This document shows positions 22,219 through 33,447 of a stretch of DNA of 64,000 bases, one piece after another (the stretch's first letter is position 1; each line of letters opens with the position of its first letter). Position numbers and translations under genes: made by a program. The stretch covers positions 44,187,237 to 44,251,236 of the forward strand of contig NC_080185.1 of NCBI RefSeq assembly GCF_950295315.1. Direction: 5' to 3'. Below the pieces are notes generated by a model. It was not told the DNA's origin, ran no database searches, and was given only the letters and a program-made list of their open reading frames with translations. The stretch is from Erinaceus europaeus. Its lineage: Eukaryota > Chordata > Mammalia > Eulipotyphla > Erinaceidae.

Positions 22219-22513
22219 TTAAAAAATTTTTTATATTCATTTATTTTCCCTTTTGTTGCCATTGTTGTTCTTCATTGTAGTTGTGGTTATTATTGTTATT
22301 GAAGTCATTGTTGTTAGATAGGACAGAGAGAAATGGAGAGAGGAGGGGAAGACAGAGGGGGAGAGAAAGACAGACACCTTCAGACCTGTTTCACTGCTTG
22401 TGAAGCGTCTCCCCTGCAGGTGGGGAGCCGAGGGCTCAAACTGGGATTCTTACGCCAGTCCTTGCACTTTGCACCACTTGTGCTTAACCCGCTGTGCTAC
22501 AGCCCGTCTCCCC
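22219..22513 (-). mobile_element. SINE-A with perfect 15-bp TSD
   Basis: Full-length reversed SINE-A without tail module. Identical direct repeats AAAATAGGAATTCTT flank it at 22204-22218 and 22514-22528, which points to a recent insertion. Confidence 0.95.
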
Positions 22514-22587
22514 AAAATAGGAATTCTTATATGACCTGGATTAGTATGATTTATAGATATTTGAAAAAGTAATTTCATTATCATCAT

Positions 22588-22765
22588 TTCCTGAGGGAGA
22601 TGGCTTAGCAGGAGAGTGCATGCCATGTATGTAAGGGGTTCCGGAATCAATCCTCCATACTAAATAGGAGCAGCTAAGACATAAAAACAAATAAACCTCC
22701 AAGAATAGTGAAGCAGCGCTTTATGCTCTCATGGTCTCTCTCACAAAATAATATACTTAAAAAAA
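22588..22765 (+). mobile_element. SINE-B, diverged
   Basis: Sense head GAGGGAGATGGCTTAGCAGG, a weak B box (GGAATCAATCC) and a TCTCTCACAAAATAATA end. Confidence 0.65.
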
Positions 22766-23278
22766 ACATAAGTGGTACCTGAGAAATGGCAAAGAATACC
22801 TTGGTTTATCTTTCATCGTAAAGTTCAAAAACTACTGTAGCTCATTTCCCTGTTCAGATCAAAGTTTTAAAATATACCATTCCCACACAAAGCAAGTACC
22901 TTTGTAATAGGGTTAAAATAACTGAGGGATACTCATTAGCAGGAATATTATGACTGGGTTGCTGTTTATAAATGTACACATTTTACAGTTTTGATCTAGA
23001 AGATCTTATCTCAAATGTGGATATTATCCGTGATCAGCCATCAAATATCTGGCCTAGCAGAATGAATAAGTAGAATTGTTTGAATAATTGTTGAATTATT
23101 CAACATTACCCCACCTCCATTTTTAGTTAGAGACAAAGAGACAGAGAGAGAGAGTGAAAGAGACTACAGCAAGGAAACTTCCTTTAATGGAGGCCCTTAT
23201 CCCTTTTCATCTACTGTTGTAACTTGTGCAGACTTACATGGGTTTGTGGAGAAACAGGAGGATCTGTGGAAACGGCTT
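22766..23278. other. Mostly non-repeat spacer
   Basis: No gene is seen. Positions about 23105-23185 hold a degraded SINE body (GAGACAAAGAGACAGAGAG). Confidence 0.5.
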
Positions 23279-23288
23279 AAGAAATAGG

Positions 23289-23984
23289 GGTTTTCAGTCA
23301 ACAATATTTATACACTTTTCCCATATTGGGAGCTACTCTCTTCCCTGATCCAGCCTTCTGGTCCTTTTTCCAGCCATGACATCATCTCCCCAGACAATAA
23401 CTTGGATCCACCTGCATATCAGATGTCAGGCTCAGAAGAAAAATAAAACTACTATAGACATGCGCTATTTGGAATATAACTAAAATAGACCTACTAACTA
23501 TCTACAAAATGGAGGACCCCCCAACTCTTCAACTGAACTATTCCAGTCTTTAGGTTCATGATTAGTCAACAATTTGTTTGGCTTTATATGTTAACTCTTC
23601 TTTCAGCCACTAGGTTCCAGACGCTAACATGATGCCAACCAGATTTCCCTGGGCAGATGAACCCACCAATGTGTCCTGGAGCCCTGCTTCCCCAGAACCC
23701 TGCCCCAGTAGGGAAAGAGAGAGACAGGCTGGGAGTATGGATTGACCTGTCAATGCCCATGTTAAGCAGGGAAGCAATTACAGAAGCCAGACCTTCCACC
23801 TTCTGCATCCCACAATGACCCTGGGTCCATACTACCAGAGGGATAAAGAATAGGAAAGCTATCAGGGGGAGGGGAGGGGATATAGAGTTCTGGTGGTGGG
23901 CATTCTGTGGAGTTATACCCCTCTTATCCTATGGTTTTTGTCAGTGTTCCTTTTTATAAATAAAAATTATAAAAAGTAAAAAGA
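23289..23984 (+). mobile_element. L1 3' end with 10-bp TSD
   Basis: A 5'-truncated L1 3' UTR starting at the TTTTCAGTCAACAATATT segment and ending in an A-rich tail. Direct repeats AAGAAATAGG lie at 23279-23288 and 23985-23994. Confidence 0.92.
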
Positions 23985-23994
23985 AAGAAATAGG

Positions 23995-25504
23995 ATAACT
24001 GTATACAAGTATGGAAAGGGAGTGGGTGCTAGGGGGGAGTATTTCAAATAGTGTTGTGATATTTTGATGTATAGTAAGAAATGGATATTTGAGCTTGATC
24101 CCATTCAGTGTCGAACATTGAAGGATAGTAAAACACATTGTGGACAAAATTGTCTTCATTGATTCAGTTGTAAAAGTTCTTTGAAAATGACTGGGAGAGG
24201 TATGCATGAGTTCAGATAGTGATCTCCAGTTTGACCAATCCTACCTTCTGATGTTCTATGCAGTAAAATGCTCTGTAGTTGCTTTGGATTGTGATTTCCT
24301 CTGGGACAAACATTTCTTAGTTTGTTAGTTCAATACAAGTTAATATGAAAATTCCTGTATGGTCTTTGCTTTGAAATTCTTTTGTGTCCATCACATCACC
24401 AATACATTTATAAGCATGAAAAATGGATGAGAATGAGATCGATTAAAGTGTGAGCAGTTCTACTGTGAATTTAGGTCACATAGTCTCTTAGCAACTAAAC
24501 TGCTAAGTGTTGAAAATCTTTTTTCCCTCAAAGCATTTAAATCTTAGTTTTAGTTGGACTTCTTCCTGGTGGCTGAAAATTAGTTAACTATGGACATTCC
24601 TGAAGCTGTTTTATCAAGGTTCTTGTACTTTCTTTCCATGGCTTCACATTTGCTCTTTCCAGCTGTTTATGTTTGTACCAGTTTTCTAAATATTCGTTTT
24701 TCCTTTATCATGTTCCACAGAGCATTAGAATTTCTTAGCTAGAAAATACATTTGTAAAAAAAAAAATACTGTTGTTTTGGGAAATTAGACTCATCCATTA
24801 AAACTTAATCTTGGTTTCGTTGTAGTATACTAATGATGTTCTTATGTGTATCCAGTACCTAGAATCTTGCTTGAGAATAGATTTGACAAATACTTCTTCA
24901 ATTGACTAAGCCTGTAAAACTCAACCAAAAGTTAACTAAAGAGCAAGCATATTGTGTAAAAAAGAGTCAGGCATTTACAGCTACCATTGTGTTTTTCTCT
25001 TCTGCTCCATTTACTACTTCAAAATCCATACAAGTATGGTCCTGTTGATTTAGTACTTGAATGAAATGTATAAGCACTGGAATAATGCATAAGGAATAGA
25101 TAATAATGCTTATGTGAGATGGGATATTATGTGGATAGGATGGAAATGAAAAGACTTAGGGGCAGAGCCAGGACTAGAGACTAACTTGATCTATCTCCCT
25201 CACTTCCACAGAACAGAACAGCAAAGTCACAATACAGGGAAGCACTAAATAGAAAGGGACTTAATTTTCACAACAAAAGGCAACATCTTAGGTAAAGAAA
25301 CTGCTTTTAGAGCACCCTCCAAAGACCCCTGTAGCCTCTTACCCTGCTCCACGGTGCTGGTCCACTCTGTAGCCTCATAGTCTTTCTATGTCATGTCCAG
25401 TTTCCACTCGCTTGCCCAGCTTCCCATGGCTCAGTGAACAGTATAAGGTCACAGCCTATTGCTAGGTCTTGACAGTGAATCCTCTATAAAAGATTAAGCC
25501 GTAA
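23995..25504. other. 1.5-kb low-repeat stretch
   Basis: I see no gene, splice-bounded open frame or RNA. A short L2-like 3' end (GTATCCAGTACCTAGAATC ... AATACTTCTTCAATTGACT) is at about 24845-24912. The rest is unassigned, ordinary AT-rich intergenic or intronic DNA. Confidence 0.5.
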
Positions 25505-25795
25505 CCAGAGTAGAAGGGGGACATATGACACAGAACTTCACAGGAGGACCCAGGTTCAAGCCTCCTGCAGTTATAGAAACTTCATGAGCAGTGGGACAGA
25601 ACTGCAGATCTCTCTCTCTCTCTCTCCCTCTCTCTCTTTCTCTCTCCCTCCCTCCCTCCCTCCCTCTCTTACTCCTCCCTCTCTGAGCCTATCTAATAAA
25701 AGAAAAACGGGGGGGGGGATGATGGCCTGATTGGTGAATTCATTCTGAGCCCTAAGGGTAACTCTAGTAATAAAACAACAACAAGAACACACACA
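25505..25795 (+). mobile_element. SINE-A2 with 3' tail module
   Basis: Degraded head, B box GGTTCAAGCC near 25553, (CT)n-rich body, CTATCTAATAAAAG, a G-run at 25710-25719, the tail module (GAGCCCTAAGGGTAACTC) and a CAACAACAAG end. Confidence 0.8.
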
Positions 25796-26452
25796 CACAC
25801 CTTTAATTAAGCAAGTGTAAATAAGCTGAACCAAGATCCAGATGTACCAATCCTATTGCAACATCGTGTTCAAAACTAGAAAAGGAGAAATAAGAGTGAT
25901 AAGCCACATGAGAACTGCAGCTGAAGCTTAGAAACAGCCATATTGCAATTAAATTTCTATAATCACTGATTCTAAGGGCAGACCCAGGGAAGAGGACTCC
26001 ATTTGCCCAGTCAGCAATATACTCATAATCTCAAATTTCTGGTTTGGTGGAACAGTGGTACAATTGTTCCAGTAGGGCACTTGTAATTGATATCCCCTCT
26101 TCCTCACAAAGAATAAAATTTTTTAAAAAATAGCGATAATGCAAAGATAATCACCTGCAATGTTGGACCAAGACAACAACTTGAAGAAAAACATAGTCAA
26201 TAGAACTATATAATCTTCCTAAAGAAGACTTGAAAGTTATAGTTCTAAGAATGTTCACCAAAATGAATTTTCTTATGGAAGAATACTTTGAGATAGTTAG
26301 AAAAATAATTTTAAAAAGTCATAGAGAGAAATTACAGGAATAAAGAACAAAGTGATTAATCTACACAATAATAGAGTCTACCTGTTAAAAGGCAGAAGTT
26401 AAAAATTTGAAGTGGTGAAATGGAGGATAGGATAGAAGAAGCCATCCCCCAA

Positions 26453-26483
<31 letters not shown>

Positions 26484-26985
26484 GAATTATGGAACAACAT
26501 CAAGGGAAACCACATTCATTACCATTGGGAACCAGAAGAAGAGGAGAGACAGAATGATTAGTTGAACAAAGACATATTAACTGAGAATTATCCAGGAATA
26601 GGAAATTCTAAGAGAATTTTACAAGAAGCTCAGAGTGCCAAGAAAAATGAATCCAAAACTAAGCTCATCACAGCACCTGATAATTAAAATGGCAAAGATC
26701 AAAGGGAAACAGAATATAAAAAGCATCTAGAAAAAATATGAATTCCATATGATTGCCAGCTGATTTCTCAGCAGAAATGACAAAAGACTGACTGGACATA
26801 CTCAAAGCTCTGAATGATAATAAAGATAACAATTTTTAAAAAATTAAAACTCTGAAAGGAAAAGCCCAAGAATTATATGTCCAATTAGGTTATCACTCAA
26901 GTTTGAAGGAGCGATGGAGAGCTTTTCAAGTAAGCAATAGCTAAAGGAATTTACTACTATCAAACTAGTTCTACAAGAAATACTA

Positions 26986-27884
26986 CAGACCATGACCACA
27001 GAATGTGAGCTCAAATCTACAGGGATGCAGAGGTCACATAGGCTCCTAAGCTGAATATGGACCCCAGATCATATCAAATTGATGGGCTTTACAGTCAACA
27101 ATATTTATACCCCTTTCCCACATTTGGGAGGTACTCTCTTCCCTGATCCACCCTTCTGGTACCTTTTCTAGCCATGACATTATCTCCCCAGACAATAACT
27201 TGGATCCATCTGCATATCAGATGTCAGACTCAGAAAAAAAAAGCACAAAAAAACAGACTAGTATAATCGTGGGCCCTTTAGAATAGAACTAAAATAGGCC
27301 TACACTATCTAACTATCTACGCTACAGTATCTACAGCAACTTCCCTACAGTCCTCCGCTCTACCAGGTGAGCTATCAAAGGGGGTCTACTATCTACAAAA
27401 TGGAGACCCCCAACTCTTCTTCTGAACTATTCCAGCCTTTAGGTTCATAATTAGTCAGCAATTTGTTTTTTTTTTTATATGTTAACTCTTTTTCACCACC
27501 AGGTTCCAGATGCTAACATGATACCAACTGAACTTCCCTGGGCAGATGACCCCACCAATATGTCCTGGAGCCTCACTTCCCCAGAGCCCTGCCCCACTAA
27601 GGAAAGAGAGAGACAGGCTGGGAGTCTGGATCGACCTGTCAACGCCCATGTTCAGCAGGGAAGCAATCACAGAAACCAGACCTTCCACCTTCTGCACCCC
27701 ATAATGACCCTGGGTCCATACTCCCAGAGGGTTAAAGAATAGGAAAGCTATCAGGGGAGGGGATGGGATACAGAGTTCTGGTGGTGGGAATTGTGTGGAG
27801 TTGTACCCCTCTTATCCTATGGTTTTGTCAGTGTTTCCTTTTTATAAACATAAATAAAAATAATATATATACAAATGTTAAAAA
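26986..27884 (+). mobile_element. L1 3' end inserted in HAL1
   Basis: 5'-truncated 3' UTR, starting at the CATGACCACAGAATGTGAG segment. TSDs AAGAAATACTA are at 26975-26985 and 27885-27895. It contains a 67-bp foreign insert at 27321-27387. Confidence 0.93.
27321..27387 (-). pseudogene. Pre-tRNA-Tyr(GUA) 5' fragment, inserted into L1
   Basis: On the minus strand 27381-27345 is 37 nt matching eukaryotic tRNA-Tyr positions 1-37: a TGATAGCTCA D-stem and A box with GGTAGAGC, and GGACTGTAG with the GTA anticodon. The next 24 nt (27344-27321) fall where the tRNA-Tyr intron begins, and 6 nt lie upstream of position 1. The 3' half, B box and acceptor are missing, so it cannot make a tRNA. Direct repeats ACTATCTAC lie at 27312-27320 and 27388-27396. 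The flanking L1 is continuous if the insert and one repeat are removed. Confidence 0.85.
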
Positions 27885-28000
27885 AAGAAATACTAAAGAT
27901 ACATAAAAATAAAATACTGAAATACTTCCATGTGGTGGAAATTTAAAAAAACAGTTAATAGAATAAGCAAAGTCAAATGAAGACAAGTCTTTGTTCTTAG

Positions 28001-28225
28001 ACAGCAGAACGGTAATTTTCAAATGGCATTGTGGGCAGGAATGAATTATAAGGGTGAAGAGAGTCCATTAGACTCTGGTGGAGGGGTATTGGTGTTTTGG
28101 AGGGGGGATGAAGTGAAGGAATACATTTTGAAGAGGCAGTAAATTGTACTTCTGAAACATTTTTTAAAGCAAGTTTACCTCAAAAACAAAACTATCATTT
28201 AAAGCAAAAATGAGAAGACTTTTAA
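28001..28225. other. Spacer
   Basis: Nothing recognised apart from a possible HAL1 remnant at the left edge. Confidence 0.4.
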
Positions 28226-28376
28226 AACACATTTTATTTTTATTAACGAGAGACAGAGGAGAGGGGGTGGAAGAAATCTCTGGAGATCAATTCTGCATAT
28301 GAGTTATTGGAAATCAAACTCAGGGCCTTATGCTTTTAAGTGCCATATTCCACAGCTGTGTCACTTTCTGGGCCAT
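28226..28376 (-). mobile_element. SINE-C, diverged
   Basis: Reversed copy: ATTTTATTTTTATTAACGAGAG tail side, GGAAATCAAACTCAGGGCC and a degraded head. A second, older remnant of the same kind is at about 28405-28500. Confidence 0.7.
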
Positions 28377-28500
28377 ACTTGATAAGACTTCTTAATTAGC
28401 TGTATTTGTTTAAAATTTACTTTTATTCTGTTATGTGGTATCAAGGATTAAATTGAAGACATCAGACGTAAGAGATTGTGTGCTCTCTATCCGTGGGCAT

Positions 28501-28845
28501 AATTGGGTATTTTTTCTTAATTTTTTGGTTTTGAACCTTGTGTGTTATTTAGAAATTGAAGGGATAAAGAGGAAATTTTTATGAATGAGATGTATTCACA
28601 AGTCCCAGTCCTAGAAATAGCCATTATGTTAATAGGGATGCATTTCTTTGTAATTGTGTTTATGTGTGATAATTGTATTTGGATATCTACAGGATTAATT
28701 CGAATAAATGAGACTGAGTTTTAAAATTGTTATATCAGTTGATATATCATGAACATCATTTTAAATATCTTTGAAACTGACTGAATCACTTTACAAAGTA
28801 TACCCTAAAGTAATTTGGATGTATTAATGTGTAAATATATTTTAA
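28501..28845. other. AT-rich non-repeat spacer
   Basis: Nothing recognised. Confidence 0.5.
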
Positions 28846-29062
28846 TTTTTTATTATATTTATTTATTTATTTATTGCATAGAGACCATCTGCAATAGAGG
28901 GGGAGGGGGGAGGTAGAGGGGAAGAGAGACAGAAGAACACCTGCAGCACTGCTTCACCACTCACAAAGCTTCCCCCTGCATGTGGAGACCAGGGGCCCAA
29001 ACCCAGTTCCTTGTGCATTGTATCATGTATACTCAACCAGGTGCGCCACCACCCAGCCCCAA
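28846..29062 (-). mobile_element. SINE-A2
   Basis: ATTTATTTATTTATT tail complement, purine-rich body, CCTGCAGCACTGCTTCACCAC and a head ending GCGCCACCACCCAGCCCC. Imperfect flanks AATGTGT occur on both sides. Confidence 0.9.
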
Positions 29063-29454
29063 TGTGTGAATTTTTATGAACCTTTAACTTATTAAGTGGA
29101 TTTATTTATATAGGTGCCTCAGTTAATCAATTTAAGAAACAAATTACCACCCAAGACTTAATGATTGAAAACAACAATCTTTGATTTGATTACTCTCTTG
29201 GATGCTGGCAGCTTGACCTGTACTTTAGCTAGAATGGCTAGTCCCTGCTCCACTTCCTATAGGTCGAACTTACCTCTGTGTCTTGGCTTATATGTATCTG
29301 GTAGTGGCTGGCTAGCTATTTGTAGTGGTGTTGAAAGTAACTGACCCAGATGTCACCCACATTTCTTCAGGTTAACATGAACTTGCCTACATGGTGGTTA
29401 TGTTTCATCAGCAGTAAGGGAAAGTACACTTCAATGCCTAACATTTTCTTTTCC
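29063..29454. other. Non-repeat spacer
   Basis: No gene or repeat recognised. Confidence 0.5.
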
Positions 29455-29718
29455 TTTTTTCTATTTCTTCTTCTTCTTCTCCTCCTTCTTCTTCTTCTTC
29501 TTCTTCTTCTTCTTCTTCTTCTTCTTCTTCTTCTTCTTCTTCTTCTTCTTCTTCTTCTTCTTCTTCTTCTTCTTCTTCTTCTTCTTCTTCCCCTTCCCCT
29601 TCTCCTCCTCCTCCTCCTCCTCCTCCTCCTCCTCCTCCTCCTCCTCCTCCTCCTCCTCCTCCTCCTCCTCCTCCTCCTCCTCCTCCTCCTTCTTCTTCTT
29701 CTTCTTCTTCTTCTTCTT
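29455..29718. repeat. Long (TTC)n(TCC)n(TTC)n tract
   Basis: About 35 uninterrupted TTC units (29485-29590), a short C/T bridge, about 28 TCC units (29602-29688) and about 9 TTC units. It directly abuts the tail module of a reversed SINE, so it probably grew from that SINE's A-rich tail (GAA/GGA on the SINE sense strand). Confidence 0.97.
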
Positions 29719-30065
29719 TTGCCTCCAGGGTTATTGCTGAGGCTCAGTGCTTGCACTATGAATCCACTGCTCCTGGAGGCCATTTTTTTCCCTTTTGCTG
29801 CCCTTGCTGTTTATCATTGTTGTTGTTGCTGTCATTGTTGTTAGATAGGACAGAGAGAAATGGAGAGAGGAGGGGAAGTCAGAGTGGGGGAGAGAAAGAT
29901 AGACATTTGCAGATCTGCTTCACTGCTTGTGAAGTGACATCCTCCCCACACCCCCACACTCCCCCCAAGCAGGTGGGGAGCCAGGGGCTAGAACCAGGAT
30001 CTTTACACCAGTCCTTGCTCTTTGCACCATGTGTGCTTAACCAGCTGAGCTACCTCCTGCCCCCC
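29719..30065 (-). mobile_element. SINE-A with 3' tail module
   Basis: Tail module (TTTGCCTCCAGGGTTATTGC) at 29719-29785, SINE-A body with GTTGTTGTTGC and GGACAGAGAGAAATGG, and head ending near 30060. A C-rich 20-bp expansion sits at about 29942-29968. Confidence 0.92.
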
Positions 30066-30252
30066 CCCATCTTTACTCTTCTAATCTCTTAAAGGTATTG
30101 CTTTGCTTCATTTGCACCATATAGAACACAAAGTAGACATTCAATAAATATTTGAATAGATTAATGAATTAGCTAACTAAAGCATGGCTTACCCAGTCCT
30201 AACCCAGAAATCTTCACCTGTAAGAGGTTGGATCTTCTCTATAATCTTATAC
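30066..30252 (+). other. Spacer with L2 3' end
   Basis: Positions about 30110-30165 read like the L2 3' terminus (AGTAGACATTCAATAAATAT). Confidence 0.55.
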
Positions 30253-30259
30253 AACTCAG

Positions 30260-31300
30260 AACCTTTTTTAAAATTTTTTATTTAAGAAAGGATTAATGAA
30301 CAAAAACATAAGGTAGGAGGGGTACAACTCCACACAATTCCCACCACCCAATCCCCATAACCCACCCCCTCCCATGATAGCTTTCCCATTCTCTAGCCCT
30401 CTGGGAGCATGGACCCAGGGTCGTTGAGGGTTGCAGAAGGTAGAAGGTCTGGCTTCTGTAATTGCTTCCCCGCTGAACATGGGCGTTGACTGGTCGGTCC
30501 ATACTCCCAGTCTGCCTCTCTCTTTCCCTAGTAAGGTGTGTCTCTGGGGAAGCTGAGCTCCAGGACACATTGGTGGGGTCTTCAGTCCAGGGAAGCCTAG
30601 CCAGCATCCTGGTGGCATCTGGAACCTGGTGATTGAAAAGAGAGTTAACATATGAAGCCAAACAAATTGTTGAGCAATCATGGATCCCAAGCTTGGAATA
30701 GTGGAGAGGAAGTGTTAGGGAGGTACTCACTGCAAACTCTAGTGTACTTCTGCTTTCAGGTATATATTTTGCAGTAGTTTATGGATATGTGTGCACATAA
30801 GCTCTCTCTCACAGAAACTGGTGTATATCTAGGTTATGGATCTTTGTTAGAAAGTGAACTACCTGAGATGAAATTAGAATGTACTATAAAAGGAAAGGTC
30901 TCACCCGAGTAATGAAGCTGAAGGGTTGTCATTCCACACGTGAAGTCTCTGGATACAGCCTGAGGTGAAGCATGTTGAGGTGGCAATCGTTGCTTTGGTT
31001 AGGTTGTGATCGGCGGATGCAATATTATTTGGTTTGGATTGGGAGATGCATACGGGAAAGTGGGCCCTATCCAAGGGTTCCAGGACTGGGGGAAGTAGGG
31101 GCTCTATAGTGAAGATGTGAGGTTCCTGCTGTCTTAGGGTTCAAAAAGACAATCAATAGTTAATATTATCATCACATTATTTGTTAATTGGGTTAACTTT
31201 GAAAAGTCCCTTTGTTATGGTTTGCTGTACAGTATCCAGTATCTTGTATATAGCTGTGCTATTGGATGCTTCTAATCTACTTGGTCTAGGCTACTTCCCA
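30260..31300 (-). mobile_element. L1 3' end, same internally deleted variant as 6290-7712
   Basis: Tail complement at 30262-30290, then 3' UTR to about 30715, where it jumps by the same roughly 0.8 kb as the 6290-7712 copy, and on to about 31296. A 7-bp AACTCAG is present at 30253-30259 and 31308-31314, a possible TSD. Confidence 0.88.
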
Positions 31301-31314
31301 TTCATGTAACTCAG

Positions 31315-31890
31315 TTTTTAAATGAAAATTGATCAGGGAAAAGTTATTAATATTTAAAGAATTGAAAATAGTGAATACTCTTTTTCTTAAAAAGAATTGA
31401 GGTAATACTACATTATAACATACAATTTCCAGAGTTTATCATATAGATGGGGTGTGTACCAATATATTAAGTAACTGTTTCATATAGGAAAAGAGTATCC
31501 TACAGTGATTTTCAAATGCATTAAAATATAGATGTTATTTAGGTAGAGAAATGACAGTGTAAAATAAATTGAGATAGTTTAATGCACACTTTTTATTAAA
31601 AAAACTAAACCTATACCTGCATATCTTAAAATATTTTCTCTCACTTTGTAGAGATAGCATTGCCATACAACACTGTGTGTGTTTAAGGTGTATACAATTA
31701 GAATTTGATACATAGCCCTAGTATCTTTAGCAAAATATAAAATAGTTTTTATTTCTATTCCCCTGAGAAGACCAAAACAAGACTGGGTGGAGCCTTCTGC
31801 TGGGTAGAATCAGAATACCAACACTTTCATCAGCATGATGTCACATTATGGAGCCACCCTACGCAGGATCTAAGCCTACCTCTAGCTCTT
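31315..31890. other. Low-repeat spacer
   Basis: AT-rich. A stretch near 31675-31720 (TTTAAGGTGTATACAATTAG) recalls old L1 3' UTRs. No gene is seen. Confidence 0.4.
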
Positions 31891-31894
31891 AATA

Positions 31895-32045
31895 CCTATG
31901 ATTCCTTTGAGAAGCTAACTTCTGCTACTTCAAATTGCTCCTCTATTAACCAAGGAAGCTGATGACAGTTACCTCATGGAATTGCTGCAAGATCAAATGA
32001 GATAACATTTGTAAAGGTCTTAGTACAGTACCAGGTATATCATAG
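31895..32045 (+). mobile_element. MIR 3' part
   Basis: Recognisable MIR wording: GAATTGCTGCAAGATCAAATG, AGATAACATTTGTAAAGG and ACAGTACCAGG, in sense. Confidence 0.75.
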
Positions 32046-32764
32046 CACTAAATAAGTTTCATCTATAATCATTAAGAATAACCAGGGAAATGGCAGTGGA
32101 TGTCCAACCCAAGAAATGCCAAGTAGAACCAGAAATTTGAAGTTGCAAGAACTCTTGCAGGTTGGTGAGAAACAGATTCTGCCAGACTGTAAGCTGACAA
32201 GAGAATGTTCTGTCCCAAATACATCCCCATAGTCTGTTACTATGGAGACTGAATTCCAAGATGGTTGCGTTCATCAGGGCTGCCCAACTGACAAGCTAAT
32301 AAAGTCTGCCACCACAGTTCACACCTGTTTATACCTATTAACCTTCCACTGCCTGTTGTTTTATAATTGCAAGCACAAACCTGTGATCCATTGGGGTGTT
32401 ACCATTTAAGTTCAGCCTGCCCCTTACTTGCCAGATTAATGTTCTATACCTTAGCATGATCTCTTCTTTATTGTATTGTAGTTACTTGTGAGCTGGAGGA
32501 GTTCTTTTCCTTGGGGAAGAACTTCTCTCTATGGCTCTGCCTCTTACACCTGAGCTTTTGTCCCTTGCTGTGGAAGTTTTTTGAGATTCAAGTCTGCTTC
32601 TACACAGGGTTACCCATGTATTGCTGTGGCTTGGATGTTGTGGATGATGGAAAACACAGATGCTCTGTATTTAACTATCTTGGACCTGCCAAAGTATATT
32701 AGTGGATAACATTTGTGACCATGATTATATTTCTCTTGAATGATGCTGCTTTAGATTTCAGTTA
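32046..32764. other. Unassigned 700-bp block
   Basis: No gene is seen. An AATAAAGTCTGCC segment at about 32300 and an upstream TGTTACTATGG could belong to an old LTR, but I cannot define its ends or family. Confidence 0.25.
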
Positions 32765-32992
32765 TTTGTTTATTTACATACTTATTGCCATCAGGAATAT
32801 CCCCTGGACTTAGTGCCTGAACAACTTCACCACCAGTTCCTGGTTGCCAGAAACAGAGAGGAGGAGAGATGCCTGAGGCACTGTTTCATTTCTTAGGAAG
32901 GTTCCCCCTGCAAGTTGGGGCTGGGGACTTGAACCCAAGCCTACATATATAAGAAAGTATGTGACTTACTGGGTACACTACCACCCAACCAC
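32765..32992 (-). mobile_element. Old SINE with tail module
   Basis: TTGCCATCAGGAATATCCCC (tail module) and a degraded body, then GGGACTTGAACCCAAGCC B box and a CTACCACCCAACC head end. Confidence 0.7.
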
Positions 32993-32999
32993 TCTAGAT

Positions 33000-33184
33000 T
33001 TCTTTATTTTGTATCTACTAGCAAAGGCAGGGGCCAGTCATAATACATGGCTAAATTACTATGGATATTAGTGGGTATGAGGACTCAGGCCTGCTGGTTA
33101 GAGATATTTGACTTTTGTATAGAATTAATCAGTGAAATGGGTGAACATCCGAAGATCTAGCGGAAACTTAGTTGGAGGCGACTG
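33000..33184. other. Spacer
   Basis: Nothing recognised. Confidence 0.5.
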
Positions 33185-33300
33185 GAGGGGCTGGTTGGGG
33201 GCACACCTGATTTAGTGCACATATTATAATGCTCAAGGACCGGGTTTGAGCTCCTGGTTCCTACCTGCAGGAGAAAGCTTTGCAAGTGGTGAAGCAGTCT
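33185..33300 (+). mobile_element. SINE-A2 head fragment
   Basis: Sense head GGGGCTGGTTGGGGGCACACC, B box GGTTTGAGCTCC and CAAGTGGTGAAGCAGTCTC, then an abrupt end at a C-run. Confidence 0.8.
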
Positions 33301-33447
33301 CTCCCCCCCACCCAGGGTTATCTCTGGGGCTCGTTGTGGGCACTATGAATCCATTGCTCCTGGCAGAATTTTTTTTTTTTCATTTTATTGGGATAGGACA
33401 GAGACAAATTGAGAGGGGAGGGGAGATAGATAGGGAGAAAGCATAAG
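33301..33447 (-). mobile_element. SINE tail-module fragment
   Basis: Reversed tail module (CCCAGGGTTATCTCTGGGGC) and the start of a purine-rich body. The head is missing. Confidence 0.75.

Larger units (their letters stand above)
25830..28000 (+). mobile_element. HAL1 (half-L1), interrupted by a younger L1
   Basis: 26500-26985 aligns by eye with the ORF1-derived part of HAL1/old L1: AATTATCCAGGAATAGG, CATCACAGCACCTGATAATT, AAAATGGCAAAGATCAAAGG, CAGCTGATTTCTCAGCAGAAA and TTCTACAAGAAATACTA. It continues after the L1 at 27886-28000. The 5' part (25830-26450) is less certain. An (AAT)n run is at 26452-26483. Confidence 0.7.

Noticed and set aside
29350..29844. Long Leu-rich (plus) and Arg-rich (minus) open frames
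   Set aside because: They are translations of the TTC/TCC microsatellite and the adjoining SINE.
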